A stretch of 64,000 nt of DNA, taken from the NCBI GenBank assembly GCA_958347955.1, contig CATVXH010000004.1, positions 1-64,000 of the forward strand. Reading direction: 5' to 3'. Position 1 is the first letter of the stretch. The number at the start of each line of letters is the position of its first letter. Origin of the DNA: an uncultured Sutterella sp. (GTDB taxonomy: Bacteria > Pseudomonadota > Gammaproteobacteria > Burkholderiales > Burkholderiaceae_F). Shown one piece after another: positions 26,098-33,722 of this stretch. The translations under genes were made by a program, and so were the position numbers. Below the pieces are notes generated by a model, which had not been told where the DNA came from, did no database searches, and worked only from the letters and a program-made list of their open reading frames with translations.

Positions 26098-27525
26098 TTA
26101 TTCCAAAAATGGCGCGAATTGTGTATCAAGCTCAGCCATCGATTGCTCAATGGCGGCGGCGCGCATCATGTTGTTTTCTTTCAGCACGGCCATTTCCGCT
26201 GTCATTGCTTCGAGCATTCGTTTGACTTCTTCGGGATTGGCGCTGCCCTCTGTGCGGCGGCGACGCAAAATTTCACGAGGATCAAGGCTTGCTTTAAATT
26301 CTTCCTCACTCATAGGACAATCCGGATCCGTTCCCGGCATTTCCTTGGAAACGGTTTCGGCATAAATGCGTTTCATTTCTGAGTATGGGAATGTCAATGG
26401 CAAAATGCCGTTGGAGCGAGCGTAACTCACCATGGCGCTTGCGACATGGTGACCGACACGGAATGGCAAACCGTATTCGCTCATAAGGCGGTCGGCGATT
26501 TCTTGACTGGCCGTCCAATCCAAGGAGAGTTCTTCCAGGGCGCGTTCTTTATTGACGACCAAAGCGTCCAAAATCTTTAGAAAGCGTTCCATCGTTTTTA
26601 CGCTTTCTGCGGCAAGCGCACTGTGAACCTTAACGGATTTCCCGTCAATCATGCCGCTCGGCACATTATGTACCCGGGTGACGGCGAGGGCCGCGCCGCT
26701 TACGACGTCGCTTGCGTTGCCGCGGCAGCTGATCAAAAGGCCTGGATTGCGTTTTTGAGGCATGGCCGACGACACATAGGTGTTGCCGCCGCCCTCTGCC
26801 AAAAGAATCCAAGGGCGCGGTTGCGCGTATTGCACCATGATATCGGCAATAAAGTTGCCGATATGCAGGGCAATTGAGGCCTGAATTTGAGCAAACTCAA
26901 CGGGCAAATCGTTCATGGAAATCTGGGTGGCATCAAAAGCGTTTCGCACAGGGGCATGAAAACCGAGAAGTTTTGCCATGAGCTTTCGGTTTAGCGGCCA
27001 GCCCGTGCCGTTTAACACGCATGAGCCCATCGGGCAGTAATTAAGTCTAGAAAAAAATTGTGACAGTCGAACACAGTCGCGTTTAAAACCTTCTGTATAG
27101 CCCAGCAAGTAGTGGGCAAAGGTTGTCGGTTGAGCCGCCACGCCGTTTGTGTAAGACGGCATGATTGTATCTTGATGCGCCCGTGCAAGCTCAAGCATTT
27201 TGTCGATAACTTTAATGACAGTGTCGGTGACTTGAATCACCTCATCACGCATAATGGCGGCTCGAAAAGTCGAATGCATGTCTTGGCTTGAGCGTCCGAT
27301 ATGGATTTCGGTGACTTCAGAAGTGCCGGCTGCGGCAATCAGTTTAGGTTCAAAGTCGATAACGCGTTTGACACGGTTGGCGCTATCCGTGCCTGACTTC
27401 AAAACATCGTTGAGCGCCTTGGCGCTTATTTTGGCAAGCTCCGGCTTTAAAAGACCACTGCAGCTATTGCTGATAATGGTTGCCTTATTGATTTGTCCCA
27501 GCCAATAAAATTCATCGCGCAGCAT
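26098..27525 (-). CDS. argininosuccinate lyase-like enzyme of the fumarase/aspartase superfamily
   Basis: 475 residues. HIGRSSQDMHSTFRAAI (region 1) and SSAMPQKRNPG (region 3, the superfamily signature loop) are present, and the overall order is that of argininosuccinate lyase. In region 2, where lyases read Y-T-H-L-Q-x-A-Q-P, this protein has YTNGVAAQP, with Asn in place of the conserved His. The first residues also differ from true ArgH, which starts with a WGGRF-type motif. I therefore doubt it makes arginine; an amino-polycarboxylate or N-succinyl substrate is possible. It is convergent with abgA. A small exported-protein gene lies upstream on the same strand. Confidence 0.75.
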   Translation of the reverse strand: MLRDEFYWLGQINKATIISNSCSGLLKPELAKISAKALNDVLKSGTDSANRVKRVIDFEPKLIAAAGTSEVTEIHIGRSSQDMHSTFRAAIMRDEVIQVTDTVIKVIDKMLELARAHQDTIMPSYTNGVAAQPTTFAHYLLGYTEGFKRDCVRLSQFFSRLNYCPMGSCVLNGTGWPLNRKLMAKLLGFHAPVRNAFDATQISMNDLPVEFAQIQASIALHIGNFIADIMVQYAQPRPWILLAEGGGNTYVSSAMPQKRNPGLLISCRGNASDVVSGAALAVTRVHNVPSGMIDGKSVKVHSALAAESVKTMERFLKILDALVVNKERALEELSLDWTASQEIADRLMSEYGLPFRVGHHVASAMVSYARSNGILPLTFPYSEMKRIYAETVSKEMPGTDPDCPMSEEEFKASLDPREILRRRRTEGSANPEEVKRMLEAMTAEMAVLKENNMMRAAAIEQSMAELDTQFAPFLE

Positions 27526-27575
27526 GGTGTCTCCTTACTCCTTATCGAATTGATTTGTCGAAACACTTCATTTAC

Positions 27576-27986
27576 TTATGGAGTTTTTAAAGTGGTCATT
27601 TTTGCAATGATGGCATCAACTGTTTGAGTTTGAAACTCTTGCTGCATGCGTTGCATGACAGCGCTTTTAATGCCGTTGCCGATACCGTCTTTGCCTTCAT
27701 ACAATGTTGCTTTTAAAGCCTCTTTGGCACAGTCGCGCCCCAGCAGGCGAAGGACGACTGTCTGGGCCTTTGAAGTCACTTGATTGGTGGTTTTCGCACT
27801 GATCGTGGCGATTTCTTTAGCGGCTCTCGTTTGGCCCAATGTCACAAATCCCCATTGGGTTAGAATTTTTGTGTCCGAAGCCGTGGCGTTTTTGACTAGG
27901 CATCGGCCGAGCTCATCGGCGTATTGCCCGGCTTGAGCTGCACCGGCGGTTGCCATGATCAATATGGATAAAATCAGTTTTTTCAT
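27576..27986 (-). CDS. small exported protein of unknown function
   Basis: 136 residues from ATG 27986 (AAAGGA site six bases ahead); an in-frame ATG six codons earlier has no site. Residues 1-20 (MKKLILSILIMATAGAAQA) form a signal peptide. The mature part is helical, with two cysteines (GRCLVK and GRDCAKEA) that could form a disulphide in the periplasm. I recognise no family. It lies 50 bp upstream of the lyase gene on the same strand and may be co-transcribed. Confidence 0.72.
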   Translation of the reverse strand: MKKLILSILIMATAGAAQAGQYADELGRCLVKNATASDTKILTQWGFVTLGQTRAAKEIATISAKTTNQVTSKAQTVVLRLLGRDCAKEALKATLYEGKDGIGNGIKSAVMQRMQQEFQTQTVDAIIAKMTTLKTP

Positions 27987-28122
27987 GTCAAATCCTTTCT
28001 GCATCCAACCATTTTAGTGCAGGAGGCGATTGTGATCACGAGCATGTTTATGAGTTTTTGTATCGTTTCCCTTATTGGTGGACAAAATCGTTAAAATACA
28101 CAGATCAATATGGAGAGCGGCT

Positions 28123-28983
28123 GTGAAGCGATTTGTAGAACTCACTGTCAGAAAAGGAAGCACATTGGCTTCTCTGGAAAGGCACAATCCGGAGGATTTG
28201 CATGTGGTTTTGGAAGCTTTTCTGACATATTTACCGGATGACTTGATCTCGGCTTCGACGGCCCTCACCAAGGCTCAGGAATTTTTAGACGGCGCCGGTG
28301 ACTGGCTTCGGGAAACGCCCGTGAGCATTTTGTTGCAGTCGTTGAAAAAAGGGTTGATTTTTGAGGCCACGGTCGGATACAGAAAAAATAGCCGAGACCG
28401 TTACACCCGCGCCGAGTTGGAAGACGCCGTTTTACTTGAACAAGAGCGTCGGGAAACTTTACGCAATGTGATGCAAAAAGCGCTTCAGCAGCGCAATCGT
28501 GAAATCAATTCCAGGAAACGGCAGACCAGCCCTTATGACCAGCAGTTTATGCGTGAGGCTTTAGAATTCGCGCGTGAGGCGGCTCAGGCCGGAGAGGTCC
28601 CGGTGGGTTGTGTCATTGTAAAAGATGGCGAGATCATCGGTGTAGGTCGCAATCGTTCTATAGAAGATAATGATCCTAGTGCTCATGCAGAGGTCATCGC
28701 TATTCGGCAAGCTTCGCAGGCTCTGGAAAACTACCGTTTGACCGGTTGCACGCTTTATGTCACGCTAGAGCCCTGTGCGATGTGCGCGGGGCTGATTGCT
28801 CACGCAAGAATTTCTCGTGTGGTTTTTGCTGCCAGGGATGAAAAAACCGGAGCTTATGGCGGTTCCTTCGATATTCAAACCACCGCCAAACTTAACCATC
28901 GCGCTCAGGTCGATTCCGGTGTCTGCGGTAAGGAAGCGGCCGCTTTGTTAACAGAATTTTTCGGAGAAAGACGACATGCCTAA
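28123..28983 (+). CDS. tadA: tRNA adenosine(34) deaminase TadA with a long N-terminal extension
   Basis: 286 residues from GTG 28123, which has a GGAG site seven bases ahead; TTG or GTG 48 and 45 bases upstream are weaker choices. The C-terminal half (from about 138) is a standard TadA, converting A34 to inosine in tRNA-Arg: EVPVGCVIVKDGE, then the zinc/catalytic motif SAHAEV (about 187-191) and PCAMC with Cys218 and Cys221. The first ~135 residues are extra: a helical, charged segment (FLTYLPDDLISASTAL, SRDRYTRAELEDAVLLEQER) with no domain I know. The ldcA gene overlaps its 3' end by eight bases. Confidence 0.88.
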   Translation: MKRFVELTVRKGSTLASLERHNPEDLHVVLEAFLTYLPDDLISASTALTKAQEFLDGAGDWLRETPVSILLQSLKKGLIFEATVGYRKNSRDRYTRAELEDAVLLEQERRETLRNVMQKALQQRNREINSRKRQTSPYDQQFMREALEFAREAAQAGEVPVGCVIVKDGEIIGVGRNRSIEDNDPSAHAEVIAIRQASQALENYRLTGCTLYVTLEPCAMCAGLIAHARISRVVFAARDEKTGAYGGSFDIQTTAKLNHRAQVDSGVCGKEAAALLTEFFGERRHA

Positions 28984-29896
28984 TTATCCGATCCGGGTGG
29001 GTTTTTGCGCTCCATCGCGTGCTGTCATGGATATTTCCACGCCGGCGCTTGCCAAGCTTTATTTTAAGGATCGGGGGGCAGACGTCGTTTTGCACGACAC
29101 GGTGTTTAAAAACGTCAAGCAGTTTGCCGGCACCGATAGCGAACGAGTCGAAGGCCTTATGACGATGGCTTGTGACCCCGAGATTGATTTGGTGCTCCCC
29201 ATTCGCGGGGGCTATGGCCTGTCCCGTATCCTTGATAAGATCGACTATGAGGCTATTGCCGCCCGTGCTCCGGTTTTATGCGGTTACTCTGATTTCACCG
29301 CTTTTAATCTCGCCTATTTTGCAAAAACCGGCATGATCAGCTACCAAGGTCCCAACGGGACCGACTTTGTCGACGCACCGGTTTTCATGACAGAAAAGAG
29401 CTTTCACGGCGCTCTCTTCAATGAGGAATGGGTGGCCTCTTTCCCATGTAAAGAAGCTGGTGAATTGAATTTGGAAGGAACCCTTTGGGGCGGCAACCTT
29501 TCCATGGTTGTCTCGCTTTTAGGTACTCCGTATTTCCCGGATGTTGAAGGCGGAATTCTATTCTTTGAAGACTGCAACGATCGGGCCTATCGAATTGAGC
29601 GTCATTTGGCCCAACTCGAGATGGCCGGCGTCTTGGCTAAGCAAAAAGCGATTATTTTCGGTGATTTCCGAGACGCGGATCCCTCCCATCCCAAAGAAAA
29701 TGATTTTCTTTTTGCCGATGTGTTGCAGTTTTTGCGAGAACGTCTTCCGGGAATGCCGATCCTTTACGGTTTGCCTTTCGGACATTCGCCGGTGAAGATC
29801 ACGCTGCCGGTCGGTGCTAAAGTCAAGATGCGCACGGAAAAAGGTTATGTTGTGCTCTCGACAAAAGCCCATCCCCGTGTGACGCCTCGCTTTTAA
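28976..29896 (+). CDS. ldcA: LD-carboxypeptidase (S66 family)
   Basis: 306 residues, cytosolic. It removes the terminal D-alanine from murein tetrapeptides during cell-wall recycling. The nucleophile elbow is LCGYSDFTAF with Ser105. GLPFGHSPVKITLPVGA carries the catalytic His, and FFEDCNDRAYRIERHL carries the Glu. The start overlaps tadA, a neighbour pair found in other Burkholderiales. The hybrid kinase follows 14 bp later. Confidence 0.92.
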   Translation: MPNYPIRVGFCAPSRAVMDISTPALAKLYFKDRGADVVLHDTVFKNVKQFAGTDSERVEGLMTMACDPEIDLVLPIRGGYGLSRILDKIDYEAIAARAPVLCGYSDFTAFNLAYFAKTGMISYQGPNGTDFVDAPVFMTEKSFHGALFNEEWVASFPCKEAGELNLEGTLWGGNLSMVVSLLGTPYFPDVEGGILFFEDCNDRAYRIERHLAQLEMAGVLAKQKAIIFGDFRDADPSHPKENDFLFADVLQFLRERLPGMPILYGLPFGHSPVKITLPVGAKVKMRTEKGYVVLSTKAHPRVTPRF

Positions 29897-29910
29897 TTTC
29901 TCAAACCATT

Positions 29911-31578
29911 ATGTTAGGTTGGGTAAAGGCTCAGTGGTACCGGTTCGTCACCAACGGCGCTTTTCATAGTGAAAATATGACGATTGCCCAATGGCGGCGG
30001 CGTCATTCTCGAGTCCTTGTTCGACAAATTCTCAGCTCATTGAAATTGCAGCCGGTGGCGTTGGCCGCGGAAGTGGCCGGCGCCTGCGTGACAGCGATGT
30101 TTCTTTGGGACACGGTTCATCCGATTCTCTTAGTTTTTTGGATTTTATTAGTCGGCGTTCATTTTTACGGATCAGTCGATTTTAATCGACGCTTTTGGGC
30201 TGACCGCTATCGCCACGCCAGGATTCATTTTTGGATGCGGGCCTGGATGCTGCTTGCGATCGTCGGCGGTCTCATATGGGCCCTTGCGGGGATTACTTTT
30301 GCAAACAATATCGGTAACGACTCTGCCTCTCAAGTCATATTGTTTTCCGTCATCTTGACGGTGACTTTTGCCTCTTGGCCGGTATACGCATGTTGGTTGC
30401 CGAGCCTCGTGGTTTTCACGCTTTGCTCGGTAACGCCCTTGGTGCTGCGTCTGGCGTTGATTTTCGGTTGGTCACGATTGATGATCGCGGCGCTTTTGGT
30501 TACCGTTGTCGTTTTCATGTTTTATTCTGGCAAGCGTTTTAACGAAATCGTGCAGTCCTCGGTCAGAAATGACCAGGAAAATGAAATGCTTGTCAAGCGC
30601 CTGACTTTTGAGAAAAATCTCGCGGAAAAAATGCGCCGCGAAGCTCAGGAACAAAGCCGACTCAGAAACCAATTTTTTACCGCGGCCAATCACGATATCC
30701 GTCAGCCATTGCAAGCGATCGGCATATACATTCAGTTGCTCAGTAAAAGCAATGACCCCAAAACATTGGCAATTGTCGAACAGTTAGCCAAAACCACTCA
30801 AGGTCTTCAGAGACTTGTTGCGCAGATTCTGGAAGTTTCAAAACTTGAAACCGGCCATACAAAAATCAATCCCGAACCGATTAAATTAGCCACGCTGCTT
30901 GAAGAGCTCGCGCTTGAGTTTGAACCAATCGCAAAGGAAAAAGGACTGTCTTTTCGTCTGAAAAATCTTGATGTCAATGTTTGTACGGATGCTCAACTGC
31001 TGACGCGGGCAATCAGAAATCTTCTCACCAACGCCATAGCTTATACAGAGAAAGGCGAGGTGATGCTGGCAGCCCGCTGTGTCGGTAAAAAGCGAGTAAG
31101 TATTTGTGTGGTCGATAGCGGCGCGGGGATTGAGCCCGAAGAACAAAAGAAAATTTTTGATACCTTTTACCGCAGTGAAAACACTCGCTCGCATGTGGAA
31201 GGCTACGGACTGGGACTTTCCATTGTGAAAGTGATATGCCATCAACTTAATATCAAAGTAAGCTTAGGTTCGCGGCTCGGCAGGGGGTCTATTTTCAGAA
31301 TTGAGTTGCCGATCCATGAGGCCGAGCAAGCCCGCATCTTCAGTCAGAAACACTCCAGGCAACAGCCTGTTAAAGCTCTCAAAGCGACAGTTGTGCTCAT
31401 CGAGGATAACACTCCGGTGCGCGAGAGCTTGACTGAACTGATGAAAACTTGGGGGACAAATGTGATCGCCGCGGAAGTCTGCAGCGACAGACTCATTGAA
31501 GAAGTGAAAAAAGCAGAAAAGATTGACGCGGTGGTTTCTGATTTCAATTTAGGAGAAGGGGAGGCGACGGGACTTTAG
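29911..31578 (+). CDS. hybrid sensor histidine kinase, C-terminally cut by an in-frame amber codon
   Basis: 555 residues before TAG at 31576-31578. Six or so membrane helices cover about 50-205. A coiled coil leads to His261 in AANHDIRQPLQAIGIYI. The ATPase domain has NLLTNAIAYTEKGE, VVDSGAGIEPEEQ and GYGLGLSIVKVI. A receiver domain starts at about 493 (VVLIEDNTPVRESL), with the phospho-acceptor Asp in AVVSDFNLGEGE. Translation stops just after this, losing the second half of the receiver. The same frame continues with matching sequence, and a single G-to-T change (GAG to TAG) explains the stop. No clear ribosome site; probably coupled to ldcA. Kinase and ATP sites look intact. Confidence 0.82.
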   Translation: MLGWVKAQWYRFVTNGAFHSENMTIAQWRRRHSRVLVRQILSSLKLQPVALAAEVAGACVTAMFLWDTVHPILLVFWILLVGVHFYGSVDFNRRFWADRYRHARIHFWMRAWMLLAIVGGLIWALAGITFANNIGNDSASQVILFSVILTVTFASWPVYACWLPSLVVFTLCSVTPLVLRLALIFGWSRLMIAALLVTVVVFMFYSGKRFNEIVQSSVRNDQENEMLVKRLTFEKNLAEKMRREAQEQSRLRNQFFTAANHDIRQPLQAIGIYIQLLSKSNDPKTLAIVEQLAKTTQGLQRLVAQILEVSKLETGHTKINPEPIKLATLLEELALEFEPIAKEKGLSFRLKNLDVNVCTDAQLLTRAIRNLLTNAIAYTEKGEVMLAARCVGKKRVSICVVDSGAGIEPEEQKKIFDTFYRSENTRSHVEGYGLGLSIVKVICHQLNIKVSLGSRLGRGSIFRIELPIHEAEQARIFSQKHSRQQPVKALKATVVLIEDNTPVRESLTELMKTWGTNVIAAEVCSDRLIEEVKKAEKIDAVVSDFNLGEGEATGL

Positions 31579-31800
31579 AGCATCTTGAAGTTGTCTTTGG
31601 TTGTGGGCGAGAGAATCCCCGCCATTTTGCTCACCGCCGTTTCCTCAGAAATCATAGAAAAACACTATGTGAGGACTCTCCGAGTGCTTGGTGAGCGGGA
31701 AGCCGCCCTTTTCGCCATGCCTCGCATTATGCAAAAACCGGTTACAGGTGAAGCCTTAAATGAGGCGCTTGTGGAGCTTGTGCAAAACCGCGGTCGCTAA
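31579..31800 (+). pseudogene. in-frame remainder of the hybrid kinase receiver domain after the amber codon
   Basis: The frame resumes directly after TAG and stays open for about 73 codons. It encodes the expected second half of a receiver domain (VGERIPAILLTAVSSEIIEKH, then KPVTGEALNEALVEL with the conserved Lys-Pro). No ribosome site or independent start is convincing. If the stop were GAG, the whole protein would be 629 residues. It is an old or recent nonsense mutation, a sequencing error, or a read-through site. Confidence 0.75.
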
Positions 31801-32453
31801 ATCCCGACATCAAAGCCGTGACGGCGTGCCTCCAATAGCGCCTCGGTTCGGTTGCTTGCGCCAAAAGCGCGGTAAATTGCCGTGACGTGGGTCTTGACTG
31901 TGCCTTCGGATAAATTTAATTCTTTGCAGATGCGTTTAATCGGAGCGCCTTTGGCCAACAATTCCAAAACATCTTTTTGTCTTTCGGTCAGATGCACGCT
32001 GCCGATTTCGCCAGAGGGTTCACGCGCCGTCAGAAGTCCTGTTTTTTGAGCCTGATTGAGCAGTTTGACAGGAATGTAGACACCGCCTTTTAAAACAAAG
32101 CCGATGGCGGAGGTCAGAAGACCGGCCTCCAGGGACTTCGGAATAAAGCCGGCCGCTCCCATCTGAAGCACGCGCACGATGCTGTGTTGATCTTGAAGTC
32201 CGCTCATCACAAGTATTTTAAGCGTCGGGTGCGCGGCGACGATTTCCTCCATAAGCGAAGTCCCTTGCACACCGGGCATTGACAGATCCAGAATCATCAA
32301 ATCGGCTGTTTCACCGTAGCGGTCTGCGAGCGCCACCGCCTCTTCCTTGGTGTTGGCGCAATACACTGAATTTTCCTGTCCCTCGAAATCCTTCAGCAAC
32401 ATCTCCAAGGCCATGGTCACGATGGAGTGATCGTCGACGACTAAAAATTGCAT
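31797..32453 (-). CDS. NarL/FixJ-family response regulator
   Basis: About 218 residues from ATG 32453 (GAGGA site); an in-frame TTG six codons upstream overlaps that site. The receiver domain opens QFLVVDDHS, has LMILDLSMPG with the phospho-acceptor Asp, and has FIPKSLEAG with the conserved Lys. A LuxR-type helix-turn-helix covers the C-terminal 65 residues (LTERQKDVLELLAKG, ICKELNLSEGTVKTHVTAIY). Its stop overlaps the stop of the convergent hybrid kinase frame by two bases, which suggests the two form a kinase-regulator pair. Confidence 0.92.
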   Translation of the reverse strand: MQFLVVDDHSIVTMALEMLLKDFEGQENSVYCANTKEEAVALADRYGETADLMILDLSMPGVQGTSLMEEIVAAHPTLKILVMSGLQDQHSIVRVLQMGAAGFIPKSLEAGLLTSAIGFVLKGGVYIPVKLLNQAQKTGLLTAREPSGEIGSVHLTERQKDVLELLAKGAPIKRICKELNLSEGTVKTHVTAIYRAFGASNRTEALLEARRHGFDVGI

Positions 32454-32618
32454 CCTGTCTTTTCCTCGCAAATTATCTTGTTAATTTTAAGGGATAGAAG
32501 AGAGAAAAAACGTTGCCTAAAAAGGCGATTTTGTTAAGTTGTCGGATTTTCGAAACGATTCGTTCGGCTCAAATCGCTGAGTGAGTTAAAATGACGAACG
32601 TCTCTTTTAAAAGTTCGT

Positions 32619-33347
32619 ATGATCAACCCTAAGACCTACTATTTCTATTTTGCAAAATTTATTCCGCTCTTCCTGATTGTGGCTGTGGTCAGTATGGCGG
32701 CCGCTTTGCTGTGGATGTTAGGTTATTCGGACACGACCGCCATCGGTCAAGCTGACATTTATTGGGTGTTCTATTTGCACATTGCCGCCACCGCTGCCGC
32801 GCTTAGCTGTTACGGGATTGTATCTTTGGCGAGCCTGTTTCAGCTTTTTTCTCCTAAAGCGCTCATGCCGATAGTTTTTTCACACGGCTTTGCACCCAGC
32901 GGCTTCGTGATGACACTTTTCGCGTTGGGGTCCGGCGCGCTTTTCGGCCGCCCCATGTGGGGCGCCTATTGGATTTGGGACTCGCGCCTGACTGCGCTTT
33001 TAATCTTGCTTTTCTTTTTCGGAGCCTTTATTTCGCTTTCTGTCTCCAAGGTGAATAACCGCCGGGATTTAAACGATAGAAAGGCCGCAGCTTCCGCTCT
33101 TTTGGGCGTGGTGATTATCCCGGTTCTCTACGTTTTCTTTGATCTTTACATGCCGATGGCTCACGATTTGGACAACAGCCTTCTGCGCTCAAACGGCAGA
33201 GACGCTTATGTGCTGATGTTTCTTTTCACTGTCAGCCTTTTTACTTATATGTTTGCCATGTCTTTGAGCCGTTGCAGAGACGTTATCCTGGAGAGGGAGC
33301 GTCGAGCCACGTGGGCTCAAGAAGCCGCCATTGAAGGGGAGTTGTAA
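32619..33347 (+). CDS. ccmC: heme exporter / cytochrome c maturation protein CcmC
   Basis: 242 residues with six membrane helices. The tryptophan-rich heme-handling motif is present (GRPMWGAYWIWDSRLT), with a His in the preceding periplasmic loop (YLHIAAT) and another after it (PMAHDLDN), as in CcmC, which loads heme onto CcmE in system I cytochrome c maturation. The motif is slightly relaxed (Tyr and Ile in place of two Trp). ccmD overlaps its end by one base. The other system I genes (ccmA, B, E-H) are not in the window. Confidence 0.88.
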   Translation: MINPKTYYFYFAKFIPLFLIVAVVSMAAALLWMLGYSDTTAIGQADIYWVFYLHIAATAAALSCYGIVSLASLFQLFSPKALMPIVFSHGFAPSGFVMTLFALGSGALFGRPMWGAYWIWDSRLTALLILLFFFGAFISLSVSKVNNRRDLNDRKAAASALLGVVIIPVLYVFFDLYMPMAHDLDNSLLRSNGRDAYVLMFLFTVSLFTYMFAMSLSRCRDVILERERRATWAQEAAIEGEL

Positions 33348-33535
33348 TGTCGGAAGGATTTTTTCTTTTTAATCTGACAGAGCAGGGCCACAGTGTGGTT
33401 CTTGTGTTCTTGCTTGCGGTCGTTTTGGCGGCGGCTGAGATTTGGAGCTTGAAAAATCGTCGCGCGAAAGCCTACCATGCCCTTTTGCGCGAAGCGCGCG
33501 CACGGTTAAGCGAAATGCGTCTGAGAATTGACTGA
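33347..33535 (+). CDS. ccmD: heme exporter protein CcmD
   Basis: 62 residues. One membrane helix (VVLVFLLAVVLAAAEIW, about 18-34) is followed by a very basic, helical cytoplasmic tail (NRRAKAYHALLREARARL), the CcmD form. CcmD helps release holo-CcmE from CcmABC. TAATG overlap with ccmC and the same direction support the assignment. A strong terminator follows. Confidence 0.8.
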   Translation: MSEGFFLFNLTEQGHSVVLVFLLAVVLAAAEIWSLKNRRAKAYHALLREARARLSEMRLRID

Positions 33536-33550
33536 AATTATTAGTTGCAG

Positions 33551-33591
33551 AAAAAGCCGTGGCAACGGACCGATCGTTGCCACGGCTTTTT
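33551..33591. terminator. strong bidirectional terminator after ccmD
   Basis: Seventeen-base perfect stem beginning AAAAAGCCGTGGCAACG and its complement, with a seven-base loop and a T run on both strands. It can serve ccmCD and, from the other side, the rlhA operon. Confidence 0.85.
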
Positions 33592-33722
33592 GTGTTTGAA
33601 TCAGTAGGACTGTTCATCCACGTCGACAATGTAGCATAAACCAGTAATGGTTTCTACCTATCAATTTGTGAAGAAGGGAATGTTTGAGCAAAGGCAAATA
33701 TTCCTAAAAGCCAAACACTTTT

